DNA of 64,000 nt from Pseudonocardia nigra. Its GTDB lineage: Bacteria; Actinomycetota; Actinomycetes; Mycobacteriales; Pseudonocardiaceae. A program made the translations under genes and the position numbers. The DNA is taken from contig NZ_JAHKRK010000003.1 in NCBI RefSeq assembly GCF_019396355.1, forward strand, positions 1 through 64,000, written 5' to 3'. Below, piece after piece: positions 54,454 through 63,927 of the stretch. Below the pieces are notes generated by a model. It was not told where the DNA came from. It made no database searches and saw nothing but the letters and a program-made list of their open reading frames with translations. Every line of letters begins with the position of its first letter. Position 1 is the first letter of the stretch.

Positions 54454-56058
54454 ATGACGGAACCGTTCAACGCCGCCGCCTACCTGACCGAGCGCCGGCT
54501 TGAAGCCGGGAACGGCGACCGGGTGGCGCTGCGCCACCCCCGCGGCGCACACACCTACACCGAGCTGACCGCGGAGGTACGCCGCGTCGCCGCAGGCCTC
54601 GCCGCGATCGGCGTGCACCCCGAGGAGCGGGTGCTGCTGTGCATGGCCGACGACGTCGAGCTCGCCACCGGCATCCTGGCGGCGATGTACCTCGGCGCCG
54701 TCGCCGTGCCTGCCTCCACGATGCTCACCGGAGGTGAACTGACCAAACTGGTAGTGGACTCGCGGGCCCGCGTCCTGCTCGGCAGCCCGCAGTTCGCCGA
54801 CGCCGTGACGACGGCCGCGGCCGCGGCGCCCGATCTGCACCACGTCGTGCTCACCGGCGACACCGCTCCGGACGTCGCCGGCCGCACCGGCCGCACCTGG
54901 GACGAGCTGCTCGCCGCGGGCGCGGATGCCCCGGTCACGGCCCCGTACGCGACGTGGGACGAGTCCCCCGCCCTGTGGCTCTACACCTCGGGGACCACCG
55001 GCACCCCGAAGGGGGCGATGCACCGGCACGTCGACATCCGCCACGTCTGCGAGACCTACGGCACCCAGGTGCTCGGCGTGGGCCCGGACGACGTCTGCCT
55101 GTCGGTTGCGAAGCTCTTCTTCGCCTATGGCCTGGGAAACTCGTTGCTCTTCCCGCTCGCCGCCGGGGCGACGGCGGTGTTGGAGCCGGGGCGGCCGAAC
55201 CCGCACCGGTACGCCGACCTGGTGGCCGAGCACGGCGTCACGCTGTTCTTCGGCGGGCCCAGCTTCTGGGGTCCCCTGCTGGCCGCCGACCTGCCACGGG
55301 ACCGGTTCGCCACGGTCCGCAGCGGCGTCTCGGCGGGCGAGGCGCTGCCACCGCGCATGTTCCACGGCACGCTCAAGCGGTACGGCTTCGAGATCCTCGA
55401 CGGCATCGGCTCCACCGAGGCCCTGCACATCTTCATCTCCAACGTGGCCGGCAAGGTCGTGCCCGGCAGCTCCGGGTTCCCCGTCCCCGGCTACGAGGTG
55501 CAGCTGCGCCGCACCGACGGCACCGTCGTCGACGGACCGGGAGAGCCGGGCATGCTCTACGTCGCGGGCGAGTCGATCTGCACCGGCTACTGGTGCCGCA
55601 CCGCCGTGAACCGCGCGGTCTTCCAGGGCGAGTGGATGCGCACCGGCGACCAGTACGTCCGCAACGAGGACGGCAGCTACACCTGCCTCGGCCGCGCCGA
55701 CGACGTGCTGAAGGTCGGCGGGATCTGGGTCAGCCCCACGGAGGTGGAGACCCGCCTGCTCGAACACCCCGCCCTCGCCGAGGCCGTGGTCGTCGGGGTC
55801 CCGGACGCCGACGGACTCGACAAGCCGGTCGCGTTCGTCGTCCCGCGGCCGGGCGCGACCGTCGATCCCGACGAGGTGGTGGCGTTCTGCCGCGCCGGGC
55901 TCGCGGCGTTCAAGCGGCCGCGGCTCGTCGTCGAGGTGGCCGAGCTGCCGAGGACCGCCACAGGGAAGATCCAGCGCTACCGGCTGCGCGCACTGGCCGC
56001 GGCCTCGGCGCGGCCCCCCACGCCCACGGCGGAGGACGCCGCGGAGGCGATGGGCTGA
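54454..56058 (+). CDS. Benzoate-CoA ligase family acyl/aryl-CoA synthetase
   Basis: 534 aa AMP-forming ligase. P-loop LWLYTSGTTGTPKGAMHRH, A5 region ILDGIGSTEALHIFIS, A7 MRTGDQYVRNEDGSYTCLGRADDVLKVGG (key TGDQY and RxDD) and A10 lysine in PRTATGKIQRYRL. The FAYGLGNSLLFPLAAGATAV segment is typical of benzoate- and related aryl-CoA ligases. ATG 54454 has GGAGCAGC upstream. It is divergent from the alcohol dehydrogenase; the pair may oxidise and activate an aromatic or aliphatic alcohol-derived acid (inference). Confidence 0.87.
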   Translation: MTEPFNAAAYLTERRLEAGNGDRVALRHPRGAHTYTELTAEVRRVAAGLAAIGVHPEERVLLCMADDVELATGILAAMYLGAVAVPASTMLTGGELTKLVVDSRARVLLGSPQFADAVTTAAAAAPDLHHVVLTGDTAPDVAGRTGRTWDELLAAGADAPVTAPYATWDESPALWLYTSGTTGTPKGAMHRHVDIRHVCETYGTQVLGVGPDDVCLSVAKLFFAYGLGNSLLFPLAAGATAVLEPGRPNPHRYADLVAEHGVTLFFGGPSFWGPLLAADLPRDRFATVRSGVSAGEALPPRMFHGTLKRYGFEILDGIGSTEALHIFISNVAGKVVPGSSGFPVPGYEVQLRRTDGTVVDGPGEPGMLYVAGESICTGYWCRTAVNRAVFQGEWMRTGDQYVRNEDGSYTCLGRADDVLKVGGIWVSPTEVETRLLEHPALAEAVVVGVPDADGLDKPVAFVVPRPGATVDPDEVVAFCRAGLAAFKRPRLVVEVAELPRTATGKIQRYRLRALAAASARPPTPTAEDAAEAMG

Positions 56059-56115
56059 CGCCGGGCGAACCGCCCGCCATTCAGAAAGCCGATGCTGACG
56101 GTTGGCAGGCGCCGC

Positions 56116-56121
56116 TAGCGT
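56116..56121 (+). promoter_or_regulatory. -10 hexamer, leaderless pattern
   Basis: TAGCGT, 6 bases before ATG 56128. Confidence 0.45.
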
Positions 56122-56127
56122 CAGCAT

Positions 56128-56400
56128 ATGGCCGACGCCGACCTCCCGATCCTCGGCACCGAGCCGTTGCCGGTAGAGCTCGCGAACACGCTCTACGGCG
56201 ACGGCGCCGACCGGGTCGACTTCCTGCGCAGTGGCGAGGCCGTCGACCGGTGGCTCGCGGCGACGGCGCGGGCGCACGGCGACCCGAGACCCTCCACCGC
56301 CATGGGCGCCGTTCCCGAACAGGTGCGCAGGCTGCGCAACGCCGTCCATCGGCTGCTGTCGGCCGCAGCCGACGGGCTGCGACGCACGACGGGAGCGACT
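56128..56400 (+). pseudogene. Truncated ABATE (CGNR-type) regulator
   Basis: About 90 residues match the ABATE N-domain of CGNR zinc-finger regulators: PVELANTLYGDGADRVDFL, EAVDRWLAA and VRRLRNAVHRLLSAAADG. The C-terminal CGNR zinc finger, normally another 80-100 residues, is missing: after TTGATHDHL the frame overlaps the GNAT gene and has no stop until 57087. It appears to be a 3' deletion remnant with a still intact promoter. Confidence 0.7.
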
Positions 56401-56401
56401 C

Positions 56402-56938
56402 ATGATCACCTTTCGGCGGCTGGACCCCGCGGACTTCCCCCTGCTCGGGCGGTGGCTCGCCCAGGAGTACGTGGCGCGGTGGTGGCACCACGAGACCTCG
56501 ACGGAGGCCGTCGAGCGGGACTTCGGCCCGACGGCCCGGGGCGAGGTGCCCTCCGAGGATCTGCTGGCGCTCCTCGACGGGCATCCGCTGGGCCTCGTGC
56601 AGCGCTACCGGCTGATCGACTTCCCCGAGTACGTGGCGGAGCTCGGCCCGGTCGTCGAGGTTCCGGAAGGCGCGATGTCGATCGACTATCTCATCGGCGA
56701 CCGGGACAAGGTGGGGCGCGGCATCGGCCCGCTCATGATCCGCTCGATCCTGGCACGGATCTGGCGGGAGCATCCGGACGTGACAGCGGTCCTCGTCCCC
56801 GTCGTGGCGGCGAACCGGGCGTCGTGGCGGGCACTGGAGAAGGCCGGTTTCACCCGGGTCGGCTCCGGAGATCTCAAACCGGACAACCCGATCGACGACC
56901 CGCTGCACCACGTCTACCGGGTCGACCGGCCGGCGTGA
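56402..56938 (+). CDS. GNAT acetyltransferase, AAC(6')/IucB-like
   Basis: 178 aa: FRRLDPADFPLLGRWLAQEYV, RWWHHE, LGLVQRYRLIDFPEYV, SIDYLIGDRDKVGRGIGPLMIRS (acetyl-CoA loop GRGIGP) and NRASWRALEKAGFTRVG. The 'VARWW' and 'GRGIG' pattern is shared with aminoglycoside 6'-acetyltransferases and siderophore acetylases; the acceptor is not known. Begins immediately at the break of the ABATE remnant. Confidence 0.85.
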   Translation: MITFRRLDPADFPLLGRWLAQEYVARWWHHETSTEAVERDFGPTARGEVPSEDLLALLDGHPLGLVQRYRLIDFPEYVAELGPVVEVPEGAMSIDYLIGDRDKVGRGIGPLMIRSILARIWREHPDVTAVLVPVVAANRASWRALEKAGFTRVGSGDLKPDNPIDDPLHHVYRVDRPA

Positions 56939-56983
56939 GGCGCGTGCGGGCGCGCCGCGGGGGACGATGGACGTCGATGTCCC

Positions 56984-57049
56984 CGCGAGTCGCCCGATTT
57001 CGACCCGCGAGTCGCCCGTTCTCGACCGGCGAGTCGCCGGTTTCGGCGG
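56984..57049. repeat. Three tandem 22-base repeats
   Basis: Units at 56984-57005, 57006-57027 and 57028-57049 share (C/G)GCGAGTCGCC(C/G)G followed by a TTTCG/TTCTCG segment. The third is most diverged. They lie between convergent genes (GNAT on +, dehydrogenase on -). Confidence 0.65.
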
Positions 57050-57080
57050 CCGAACCGCCCGCCCCGTCGGGGCCGGCCTG

Positions 57081-58130
57081 TCAGTAGAACTCGACGGTGT
57101 TGACGGGGTTGCGCAGCTCCTTGCCGTTCAGCAGCCTGGTCGCGTTCTCGGCGAACAGCTCGGCGATCCGCCGTTCCTCGGCCGGGGTCAGGGCCGCGTT
57201 GTGCGGGCTGACCAGCAGGTTCGGCAGGTCCCACAGCGGGCTCGCCGGGTCCAGCGGCTCCTCCGCGAACACGTCGAGCGCGGCGAAGCCGATCCGCCCG
57301 TCGCGCAGCGCCTCGGCAAGCGCGTCCTCGTCGATGACGGTCCCGCGCCCGACGTTGACCAGCGTGGCGCCGGGCCGGACGGCGGCGAGCACCTCGGCGC
57401 CCACCAGCTTCTCGGTGGCCGCCGTGCCGGGCAGCGTGACGACGATGCCGTCGACGCGGCCGACGACGTCGACCAGCTCGTCGGGGTGTACCACCTCGGC
57501 CACCCCGTCGACGCCGGCGCCGCGCCGGCTCGTGCCGATCACGCGGGTGCCCATCGCGGCGAGGAGGCGCGCCACCTCGGCGCCGATCCCGCCCAGCCCA
57601 ACGACCAGCACGGTCTGCTCCCGCAACTGCCCCATCAACCACCGGTCGGGCCACGTGTGGGCCGCCTGGTCGGACTGCAGCCGAGACAGGTTCTTCGCCC
57701 CGGCCAACAGGCCGAACAGCGCGAACTCGGTGAGCGGCGCCGAGTGCACGCCCGCCGAGGTGGTGAACGCGATGCGCTCGAGCTGGTCGGCGCTCAGCTC
57801 GGCCTTCTTGATCTGCGCGCCGCCACCGGCGGCCATGGTGTGCACCCACCGCAGGCCGGGATTCGCATCGGCGGCCCGCCGCAGCGCCGCGGAGTCCTCA
57901 CCGGGGAGCCCGTAGAGCGCGTCGGCCGAGTCGATCATCTGCTCGAACCGCTGCTGCTGCTCCGGGGTGCGCCGGAACGAGCGGTCGCCCGTGTGGTCCG
58001 CGGGATAGCGCACCGGCGGGAGCAGCTGCTGGTCGCGCACCATCTCCACCCGCGGCTCGAGGCGCTCGATCAGCTCGCACATCTCTTCGCTCAGCGGCGT
58101 CACCACCGCGACGCGGAGCCGATCCTGCAC
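57081..58130 (-). CDS. D-2-hydroxyacid dehydrogenase
   Basis: 349 aa. VRYPADHTGDRSFRRTPEQQ, NAD site VLVVGLGGIGAEVARLLAAMG, catalytic Arg in LVNVGRGTVIDEDALAEAL, Glu in ALDVFAEEPLDPASPLW and His in LLVSPHNAALTPAEE. The C-terminus is NPVNTVEFY. GTG 58130 sits six bases after AGGAGG; the ATG at 58148 would translate that ribosome site. Substrate unknown. Confidence 0.88.
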   Translation of the reverse strand: MQDRLRVAVVTPLSEEMCELIERLEPRVEMVRDQQLLPPVRYPADHTGDRSFRRTPEQQQRFEQMIDSADALYGLPGEDSAALRRAADANPGLRWVHTMAAGGGAQIKKAELSADQLERIAFTTSAGVHSAPLTEFALFGLLAGAKNLSRLQSDQAAHTWPDRWLMGQLREQTVLVVGLGGIGAEVARLLAAMGTRVIGTSRRGAGVDGVAEVVHPDELVDVVGRVDGIVVTLPGTAATEKLVGAEVLAAVRPGATLVNVGRGTVIDEDALAEALRDGRIGFAALDVFAEEPLDPASPLWDLPNLLVSPHNAALTPAEERRIAELFAENATRLLNGKELRNPVNTVEFY

Positions 58131-58286
58131 CTGCCACCTCCTGGGCATCGACGATCAGTACGCCGCACAGCATGGCAATGCCCGTACCGCCGTGCAGCAC
58201 CCCGTGCGCACGCCCACACCCCGATCGCCGCAGGCGTGGGTGCCGCGCCCGTTGACCCGCGAGCACCGGCCCGCCAGCATCCGGCC

Positions 58287-59350
58287 ATGACGACCGACCC
58301 GTCCCCGGCGCTGCTCCCCGACGTGCGCTCCGCGACCGTCGACACCGACCGGATCCGCATGCACTACCTCGAGTCCGGCCCGGCCGACGCCGCGCCGCTG
58401 GTGCTCGTGCACGGGAACCTCTCCACCGGGCGGTTCTTCGAGCACCTCATGCCGGAGCTGACCGGGTACCGCGTGATCGCGCCGGACATGCGCTGCTTCG
58501 GCGAATCGGAGGCGGCCCCGCTGGACGCCACCCGGGGCCTCGCCGACTGGGCCGACGACGTGTTCGCGCTGCTGCGGGCACTGGGGGTCAACCGGCCGCC
58601 GCACCTGGTCGGCTGGTCGACGGCGGGGGCGGCGATCGCCCGGTACGCGATGGACCGCCCCGTCACCTCCCTGACGTTCCTCGACCCCGTCTCCCCCTAC
58701 GGATACGGCGGCACCTTCCCGGACGGCACGCCGTGCTCCCCCGACTGCGCCGGGTCCGGGGGCGGCACCGTCAACCCCGAGGTCGTGCGCCGCATCGCCG
58801 AGGGCGACGCCTCGGCCGAGAGCCCGTTCTCCCCCCGCAACGTGCTGAACGCCTTCTACTTCGCCCCCACCCACCGGGAGCCGCCCGAGCGGGAGGACCT
58901 GCTCGTCGCCGAGATCCTCAAGACGGTCACCGGCGAGGCGAACTACCCGGGCGACGCCACCGTCTCGCCGCACTGGCCGGGCACGGCCCCGGGCACCAGC
59001 GGGATCCTCAACGCGCTCTCGCCCCGCTAGTGCACGTGGGCCGGCATCGTCGACCTCGACCCGAAACCGCCGGTGCTGTGGACCCACGGCACCGCCGACC
59101 TCGTGGTCGCCGACGGCTCCCCGCTGGAGATGGGCACGCTCGGCGCGTCCGGTGCGGTGCCGGGCTGGCCGGGTGCCGACGCGTTCCCGCCGCAGCCGAT
59201 GGTCACCCAGACCGCGACGTGCTCGACCGGTACGCCGCGGCGGGCGGATCCGTGCGCACGGAGATGTTCGACGGCTCCGGTCACGGCCCCCACTTCGACG
59301 CCCGCGAGAAGTGGCTCGCCGTGCTGACCGACTTCCTCGCCGCGTGCTGA
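58287..59350 (+). pseudogene. Alpha/beta hydrolase with a nonsense codon and a frame break
   Basis: From ATG 58287: LVLVHGNLSTGRFFEHLM, DMRCFGESEAAP and nucleophile elbow LVGWSTAGAAIARYA (GxSxG). TAG at 59028-59030 interrupts LNALSPR-(stop)-CTWAGIVDLDP where Tyr (TAC) is expected. The same frame continues PPVLWTHGTADLVVADGSP to QPMVTQT, then one missing C near 59213 shifts to DVLDRYAAAGGSVRTEMF and GSGHGPHF (catalytic His), ending at TGA 59350. Two independent lesions make decay more likely than error here. Confidence 0.82.
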
Positions 59351-59404
59351 CCCGCGAGTAGGCCGATCAGGTGAACCAGCGACGGAGGTCGGCGCCCGCC
59401 GTCG

Positions 59405-59956
59405 ATGGAGGGGTGTGAACCGCAGCGGGAAGGTCCGGCCCGACGCCGGGGCCGCGCTGCTCGACTGTACGACGAGGCGCTCCCGCAGGTGTACGGCTAC
59501 CTGCTGGCCCGGTGCGGCCGCCGTGCCGTCGCCGAGGACCTGACGGCGGAGACGTTCCTCGTCGCCGTCGCGGCCTGCCGCCGGCAGCCGGCGCCCGAGC
59601 CCAGCACCGGCTGGCTGGTCGGGATCGCCCGGCACAAGCTCGTGGACCACTGGCGCGCATCCGAACGCGAGCAGCGCGGGCTGCGCGCCGTCGAGGCCGA
59701 GCCCGATCCGCCCGACGACCCGTGGGACGAGCGGCTCGACGCCCTGCTCGCCCGGCAGGTGCTCGACGCGCAGGCCGGCGCCCATCGCGCCGCGCTCACC
59801 CTGCGCTACCTCGACGGCCTTCCGGTCCCGGAGGTCGCCCGCACCCTCGGGCGCACGGTGCATGCGACGGAAGCTCTGCTCGCCCGGGCCCGCGCCGCGT
59901 TCCGCCGCAGCTACATGGCGCTCGGGGGACTCGAGGAGGAGGGAGGCTCGCGATGA
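59405..59956 (+). CDS. ECF RNA polymerase sigma factor
   Basis: 183 aa in the open frame. Region 2: YDEALPQVYGYLLARCG, AEDLTAETFLVAVAA and HKLVDHWRASERE; region 4: HRAALTLRYLDGLPVPEVARTLGRTVHATEALLARARAAFRR (recognition helix TVHATEALLARAR). The first 20 residues are unusual. Another frame starts at GTG 59415 after GGAGGGG and reads VNRSGKVRPDAGAALL, a more typical N-terminus, and joins the main frame if one C is restored near 59461-59463. No anti-sigma gene follows; instead the VOC gene overlaps its stop (ATGA). Confidence 0.85.
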   Translation: MEGCEPQREGPARRRGRAARLYDEALPQVYGYLLARCGRRAVAEDLTAETFLVAVAACRRQPAPEPSTGWLVGIARHKLVDHWRASEREQRGLRAVEAEPDPPDDPWDERLDALLARQVLDAQAGAHRAALTLRYLDGLPVPEVARTLGRTVHATEALLARARAAFRRSYMALGGLEEEGGSR

Positions 59957-61152
59957 TCGACCCGTTCGAGGCCCTCCGTGCCCCGCAGCCGCCCGTCGCG
60001 CCCGATCCCGGCTTCGCCAGGGCCCTGCGCGCCCGGATCGAGCGCGCGTTGCTCGCATCGGAGGAGAACACGATGACCGTCACCGAGAGCACCCGGACGC
60101 CGTCTGCCGAGGGCGTGCGCCTGCACACCGTCACCCCCTACCTGGCCGTGGCCGACGCCGAGGCAGCCGTGGAGTTCTACGTCGCGGCGTTCGGCGCGCA
60201 ACGCCGCGGCGAGCCGATCATGATGCCGGACGGGCGGGTCGGGCACGTGGAGATCGTGCTCGGCGACAGCGTCCTGATGTTGGCCGACGAGTACCCCGAG
60301 ATGGGTCTCCTCGCCCCGGTGACACGCGGCGGGCCCACGCAGTCCCTGCTCGTCGAGGTCGACGACCCGGACGCCGTGGTGGGTCGGGCCGTGGCGGCGG
60401 GCGCGGTGCTGGAACGCCCCGTCGCGGACTCGCCACACGGCCGCGGCGGTGTCGTGCTCGACCCGGCGGGGCACCGGTGGATGGTGTCGGCGGCCGGTGT
60501 GCGCCCCGGCGAGGTCGTCTACGCCTCGCTGTGGACGCCCGAGTCGGCGCGCGCCGAGCGGTTCTACGGCGCCGTGCTCGGTGGGACCGCCGAGGGTTCC
60601 CGGCTCGGGATGTCCGGCGGGCACGCGCACCCCACGCTGATGGCCTGCTACGCCGTGCCCGACGTCGACGCGGCCGCGGCGGTGGTGCGCGCGGCGGGCG
60701 GCCACGCGAGCGACCCGTCCGACCAGCACTACGGGCGCGTCGCCGACTGCGTGGACGACCAGGGCCTGCCCTTCGCGCTGTGGTCCGGCACGTCCGGATC
60801 CCCCGGCGCGGTCGCGGAGGAAGTCGCCCACCTCGTGCTGCACGTGCCCGATGCCGGGCGGGCCAGGGCGTTCTACGGCACGGTCCTCGGCTGGGGGTTC
60901 CGCCCAGGGGGCACGGTGGACGGGTGGAACGCCCTGGCCGGCGACACCGACCTGCGGCCCCGCACATCGGTCTGGGGTGGGCGCCCCACCGCGGCGGCTG
61001 TGCCGACGTTCACCGTCGCCGATCTCGCCGCCGCGGTGCTGGCCGTGCGAGCGGCGGGTGGGAGCGCCAGTGAGCCCGAGGAGCGCCGGTTCGGGACGAC
61101 GGCCGACTGCGCCGACGACCAGGGCGGCCGGTTCCAGCTCGTGCAGCGGTGA
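59953..61152 (+). CDS. Triple VOC (glyoxalase-fold) protein co-translated with ECF sigma
   Basis: 399 aa. Residues 1-30 (DPFEALRAPQPPVAPDPGFA) form a short helical leader seen in proteins partnered with ECF sigmas. Three VOC units follow: about 47-165 (TVTPYLAVADAEAAVEFYV), 170-280 (VVYASLWTPESARAERFYG) and 285-398 (HLVLHVPDAGRARAFYGTV). Each ends with a D-DQG-type strand (DDQGLPFALW; DDQGGRFQLV). Metal-binding residues cannot be assigned with certainty. As the only gene coupled to the sigma, it may sense a ligand or be its main target. Confidence 0.85.
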   Translation: MIDPFEALRAPQPPVAPDPGFARALRARIERALLASEENTMTVTESTRTPSAEGVRLHTVTPYLAVADAEAAVEFYVAAFGAQRRGEPIMMPDGRVGHVEIVLGDSVLMLADEYPEMGLLAPVTRGGPTQSLLVEVDDPDAVVGRAVAAGAVLERPVADSPHGRGGVVLDPAGHRWMVSAAGVRPGEVVYASLWTPESARAERFYGAVLGGTAEGSRLGMSGGHAHPTLMACYAVPDVDAAAAVVRAAGGHASDPSDQHYGRVADCVDDQGLPFALWSGTSGSPGAVAEEVAHLVLHVPDAGRARAFYGTVLGWGFRPGGTVDGWNALAGDTDLRPRTSVWGGRPTAAAVPTFTVADLAAAVLAVRAAGGSASEPEERRFGTTADCADDQGGRFQLVQR

Positions 61153-61161
61153 GTCGGCCGG

Positions 61162-61872
61162 TCACCACGGCACCGGCCCGGTTCGGTGGAAGAACAGGCC
61201 CGTCGGGCCGTCCGGCGCCGCCGTCGCGAGCGCGATGATGGCGTCGCTGCCCTCCTCGACGGTCTGGTGGCCGCTGTTGCCATTGAGATCGGTCGCCGTG
61301 TAGCCGGGGTCGGCAGCGTTGACCCGGAACGCCGGCAGCGCCTTCGCGTACATCGTCGTGATCATGTTCAGCGCGGTCTTGGACGCCGGGTAGTGCAGGC
61401 CGAGGAGCTGCGACTCGAGCCGCTCGGGGTCGGTGGTGACCGCGAGCGAGCCCATCCCGCTCGACACCATCACGATCCGCGGCGCGCCCGAGCGCTGCAG
61501 CAGCGGCACGAACGCCTTCGTCACCCGCACCGGGCCGAACACGTTCGTCTCGAAGCAGGTCCGCATCTCCTCGGCCCCGGTGTCGAGCACGCCGGTGAAC
61601 GGCCCGCTGATCCCGGCGTTGTTCACCAGCACGTCCAGCCGCCCGTAGCGGGTTTCGACCTCCTTTGCGGCGGCCGCGACGGACCCGTCGTCGGTGACGT
61701 CGATCGGCAGCACGGACGCGTCCCCGTCCAGTCCGGCTGCCGCGGCCGCGCCGCGCTCGGCGTCGCGCGCCCCCAGCAGCACGGTCCATCCCCGATCGGC
61801 CAGCCGCCGTGCGGTCGCCAGGCCGATCCCCTTGTTCGCCCCGGTCACCAGGGCGATCGTCGTCTCCGTCAT
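61162..61872 (-). CDS. Short-chain dehydrogenase/reductase
   Basis: 236 aa classical SDR: ALVTGANKGIGLATARRLA (cofactor loop TGANKGIG), VLVNNAGISGPF, IVMVSSGMGSLA (Ser) and HYPASKTALNMITTMYA (YxxxK). C-terminus GLFFHRTGPVPW resembles carbonyl-reductase-like members. Divergent from an XRE regulator, which may control it. Confidence 0.92.
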   Translation of the reverse strand: MTETTIALVTGANKGIGLATARRLADRGWTVLLGARDAERGAAAAAGLDGDASVLPIDVTDDGSVAAAAKEVETRYGRLDVLVNNAGISGPFTGVLDTGAEEMRTCFETNVFGPVRVTKAFVPLLQRSGAPRIVMVSSGMGSLAVTTDPERLESQLLGLHYPASKTALNMITTMYAKALPAFRVNAADPGYTATDLNGNSGHQTVEEGSDAIIALATAAPDGPTGLFFHRTGPVPW

Positions 61873-61961
61873 GGCTCCACCGTGGGGCCGGGTGGGCGAC
61901 GCGACCAGGCCCGCCGCAGCCTGGGACGGGAAGTACCAGGATGCGGGCCGGCCACGGGGGC

Positions 61962-62828
61962 ATGCTGGAGATCGTGGATCGCACCGAGCTCGGGGCCGCC
62001 CTGCGCACCTGGCGTGAGCGGCTGCGCCCGTCCGACGTCGGCCTGCCCGCCGGGGTGCGCCGCCGCACCCCGGGGCTGCGCCGGGAGGAGGTGGCCGGGC
62101 TCGCCGGCGTGTCCGTCGACTACCTGACGCGGCTGGAGCAGGGCCGCGGGCCGCGTCCCTCCGAGGCCGTGCTGGCCGCCCTCGCCCGCGCGCTGCGCGT
62201 CACCGACGCCGAACGCGACCACCTGTTCCACCTCGCGGGCGGCACCCCTCCCCTGCCCGGGCGCATCCGCAGCGCGGTGCGGCCGAGCGTGCTTCGGCTC
62301 ATGGACCGCTTCACCGACCTCCCGGCACTGTTGCTCGACGCGAAGACCGAGGTGCTGGCCTGGAACCCGATGGCGGCCGCGCTGCTCGGCGACCTGTCGT
62401 CGATCCCGCCGGGGCAGCGCAACATCGCGCGGCAGGCGTTCACCGCGGAGCACCGCCTCGGCGGCGACCCCGCGGAGCGCGCGCGGCTCGACCGGGCGCT
62501 CGTGTCCGACCTGCGCCGCTCGGCTGCCCGCTATCCCTCCGACCCGGGCCTGCACCGGCTCGTTGCAGAGCTGCGCGGCGACAGCGCCGAGTTCGAACGG
62601 CTCTGGACGCTGCGGGAGCTCGACGAGCGCCACGCCGACGTCAAGCGGGTGCGCCACCCCGAGCTCGGCGTGCTCGAGCTCGACTGCAACGTGCTGGAGG
62701 TGCACGGCGACGACCAGGTGCTGCTCGTCTACTCCGCCGCACCCGGTAGCCGGGAGGCCGAGGCACTCGCACTGTTGAGCGTCGTGGGACTCCAACGTGT
62801 CGGCGCAGGCCAGCCGATCGAGAACTGA
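61962..62828 (+). CDS. XRE-family regulator with MmyB-like ligand domain
   Basis: 288 aa. [32 protein letters not shown]; then [20 protein letters not shown]. The MmyB-type C-terminal PAS-like domain runs [58 protein letters not shown] and [19 protein letters not shown]. Such pairs (MmyB regulator next to an SDR) are common in actinobacteria, with the regulator controlling the oxidoreductase. ATG 61962; ATG 61941 is an alternative. Confidence 0.9.
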   Translation: MLEIVDRTELGAALRTWRERLRPSDVGLPAGVRRRTPGLRREEVAGLAGVSVDYLTRLEQGRGPRPSEAVLAALARALRVTDAERDHLFHLAGGTPPLPGRIRSAVRPSVLRLMDRFTDLPALLLDAKTEVLAWNPMAAALLGDLSSIPPGQRNIARQAFTAEHRLGGDPAERARLDRALVSDLRRSAARYPSDPGLHRLVAELRGDSAEFERLWTLRELDERHADVKRVRHPELGVLELDCNVLEVHGDDQVLLVYSAAPGSREAEALALLSVVGLQRVGAGQPIEN

Positions 62829-62949
62829 TCCGTTACGGTCCGCCACAAAAATCGCTCGAAAGCGTGAACCGCCCGCCGCTCCTCCTCGAAGGACTACCCG
62901 GTGGTCCGCGCCGCAGGTGGCCGGACACCTCCACCCACGAGGAGCTGAT

Positions 62950-63870
62950 GTGTTCGAGGGATTCAGCAAGGCCTTCGTCCGTGAAGCAATCAACCGGAGT
63001 GCGGAGAACGCGGTGGACCGCCGCCGCTTCCTCCAGGTCGCCGGGCTCACCGGGGCCGGCGTCGCCGGCGCCAGCGTTCTGACGGCCGGTACGGCGTCGG
63101 CCCAGGAGGGACCGAGCGACGCAGCGGTGCTCAACTTCGCGCTCAACCTCGAGTACCTGGAGGCGGAGTTCTACCTGCGTGCCGCTACCGGCGAGGGCCT
63201 GCCGGGCAACCAGATCGACGGCACGGGTCATGCGGGCGGCGTGCGCGGCGGCCGTGCCGTGAAGTTCGAGACCAAGCAGGTGCGGCAGTACGCCCAGGAG
63301 ATCGCGCACGACGAGCGTGCCCACGTCGCGTTCCTGCGTTCGGCGCTGGGTGAGGCGAAGGTGGCCCGCCCGGAGATCAACCTGGACGAGGCCTTCACCG
63401 CCGCCGCCCAGGCGGCCGGCCTGATCAAGAAGGGCCAGAAGTTCGACGCGTTCGCCAACGAGAACAACTTCCTGCTCGCGGCGTTCGTGTTCGAGGACGT
63501 GGGCGTCACGGCCTACAAGGGCGCAGCGCCGCTGATCTCGAACAAGGCGTTCCTCGAGGCCGCGGCCGGGATCCTCGCGGTCGAGGCCTATCACGCCGGC
63601 CTGATCCGCACCGTGCTGCTGAACAAGGGTCTGGCCGAGCCGGCGAATGCCATCTCGGACGCCCGCGACAGCCTGGACGGCGATGAGGACCTCGACCAGG
63701 GCATCACCCGGGACGGGATGGCCAACATCGTGCCGGCGGACGAGAACGGCATCGCGTTCAGCCGCTCCCCCGGCCAGGTGCTCAACATCGTGTACCTGAC
63801 CCCGGAGGAGGCCATGAAGGGCGGCTTCTTCCCGAACGGGGTGAACGGCGAGGTGAACACGAGCGCCTGA
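62950..63870 (+). CDS. Tat-exported ferritin-like domain protein
   Basis: 306 aa. Twin-arginine signal: [20 protein letters not shown] with cleavage expected after ASA-QE. Ferritin-like domain (about 55-230): [18 protein letters not shown] with Glu metal ligands, [19 protein letters not shown] (E..H), and [18 protein letters not shown] (E..H) complete a di-iron-type four-helix bundle. The C-terminal 70 residues are an extra domain ([20 protein letters not shown]). GTG 62950 follows GGAG by five bases. Function in the envelope is unknown; iron handling or stress protection is likely. Confidence 0.88.
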   Translation: MFEGFSKAFVREAINRSAENAVDRRRFLQVAGLTGAGVAGASVLTAGTASAQEGPSDAAVLNFALNLEYLEAEFYLRAATGEGLPGNQIDGTGHAGGVRGGRAVKFETKQVRQYAQEIAHDERAHVAFLRSALGEAKVARPEINLDEAFTAAAQAAGLIKKGQKFDAFANENNFLLAAFVFEDVGVTAYKGAAPLISNKAFLEAAAGILAVEAYHAGLIRTVLLNKGLAEPANAISDARDSLDGDEDLDQGITRDGMANIVPADENGIAFSRSPGQVLNIVYLTPEEAMKGGFFPNGVNGEVNTSA

Positions 63871-63882
63871 CACCGGTCGACG

Positions 63883-63927
63883 CGAACGGCGCTCTTGTGC
63901 GGCTCGGCCGCGCGGGGGTGCCGTTCG
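63883..63927 (+). terminator. Weak hairpin after the ferritin-like gene
   Basis: CGAACGGC (63883-63890) pairs with GCCGTTCG (63920-63927) across a 29-base GC-rich loop. Nothing else is recognised to the end of the window. Confidence 0.4.

Noticed and set aside
59028-59030. Amber codon in the hydrolase read through by the UAG-anticodon tRNA at 22164
   Set aside because: Anticodon UAG pairs with CUA, not with the stop codon UAG; the downstream frame break would also remain.
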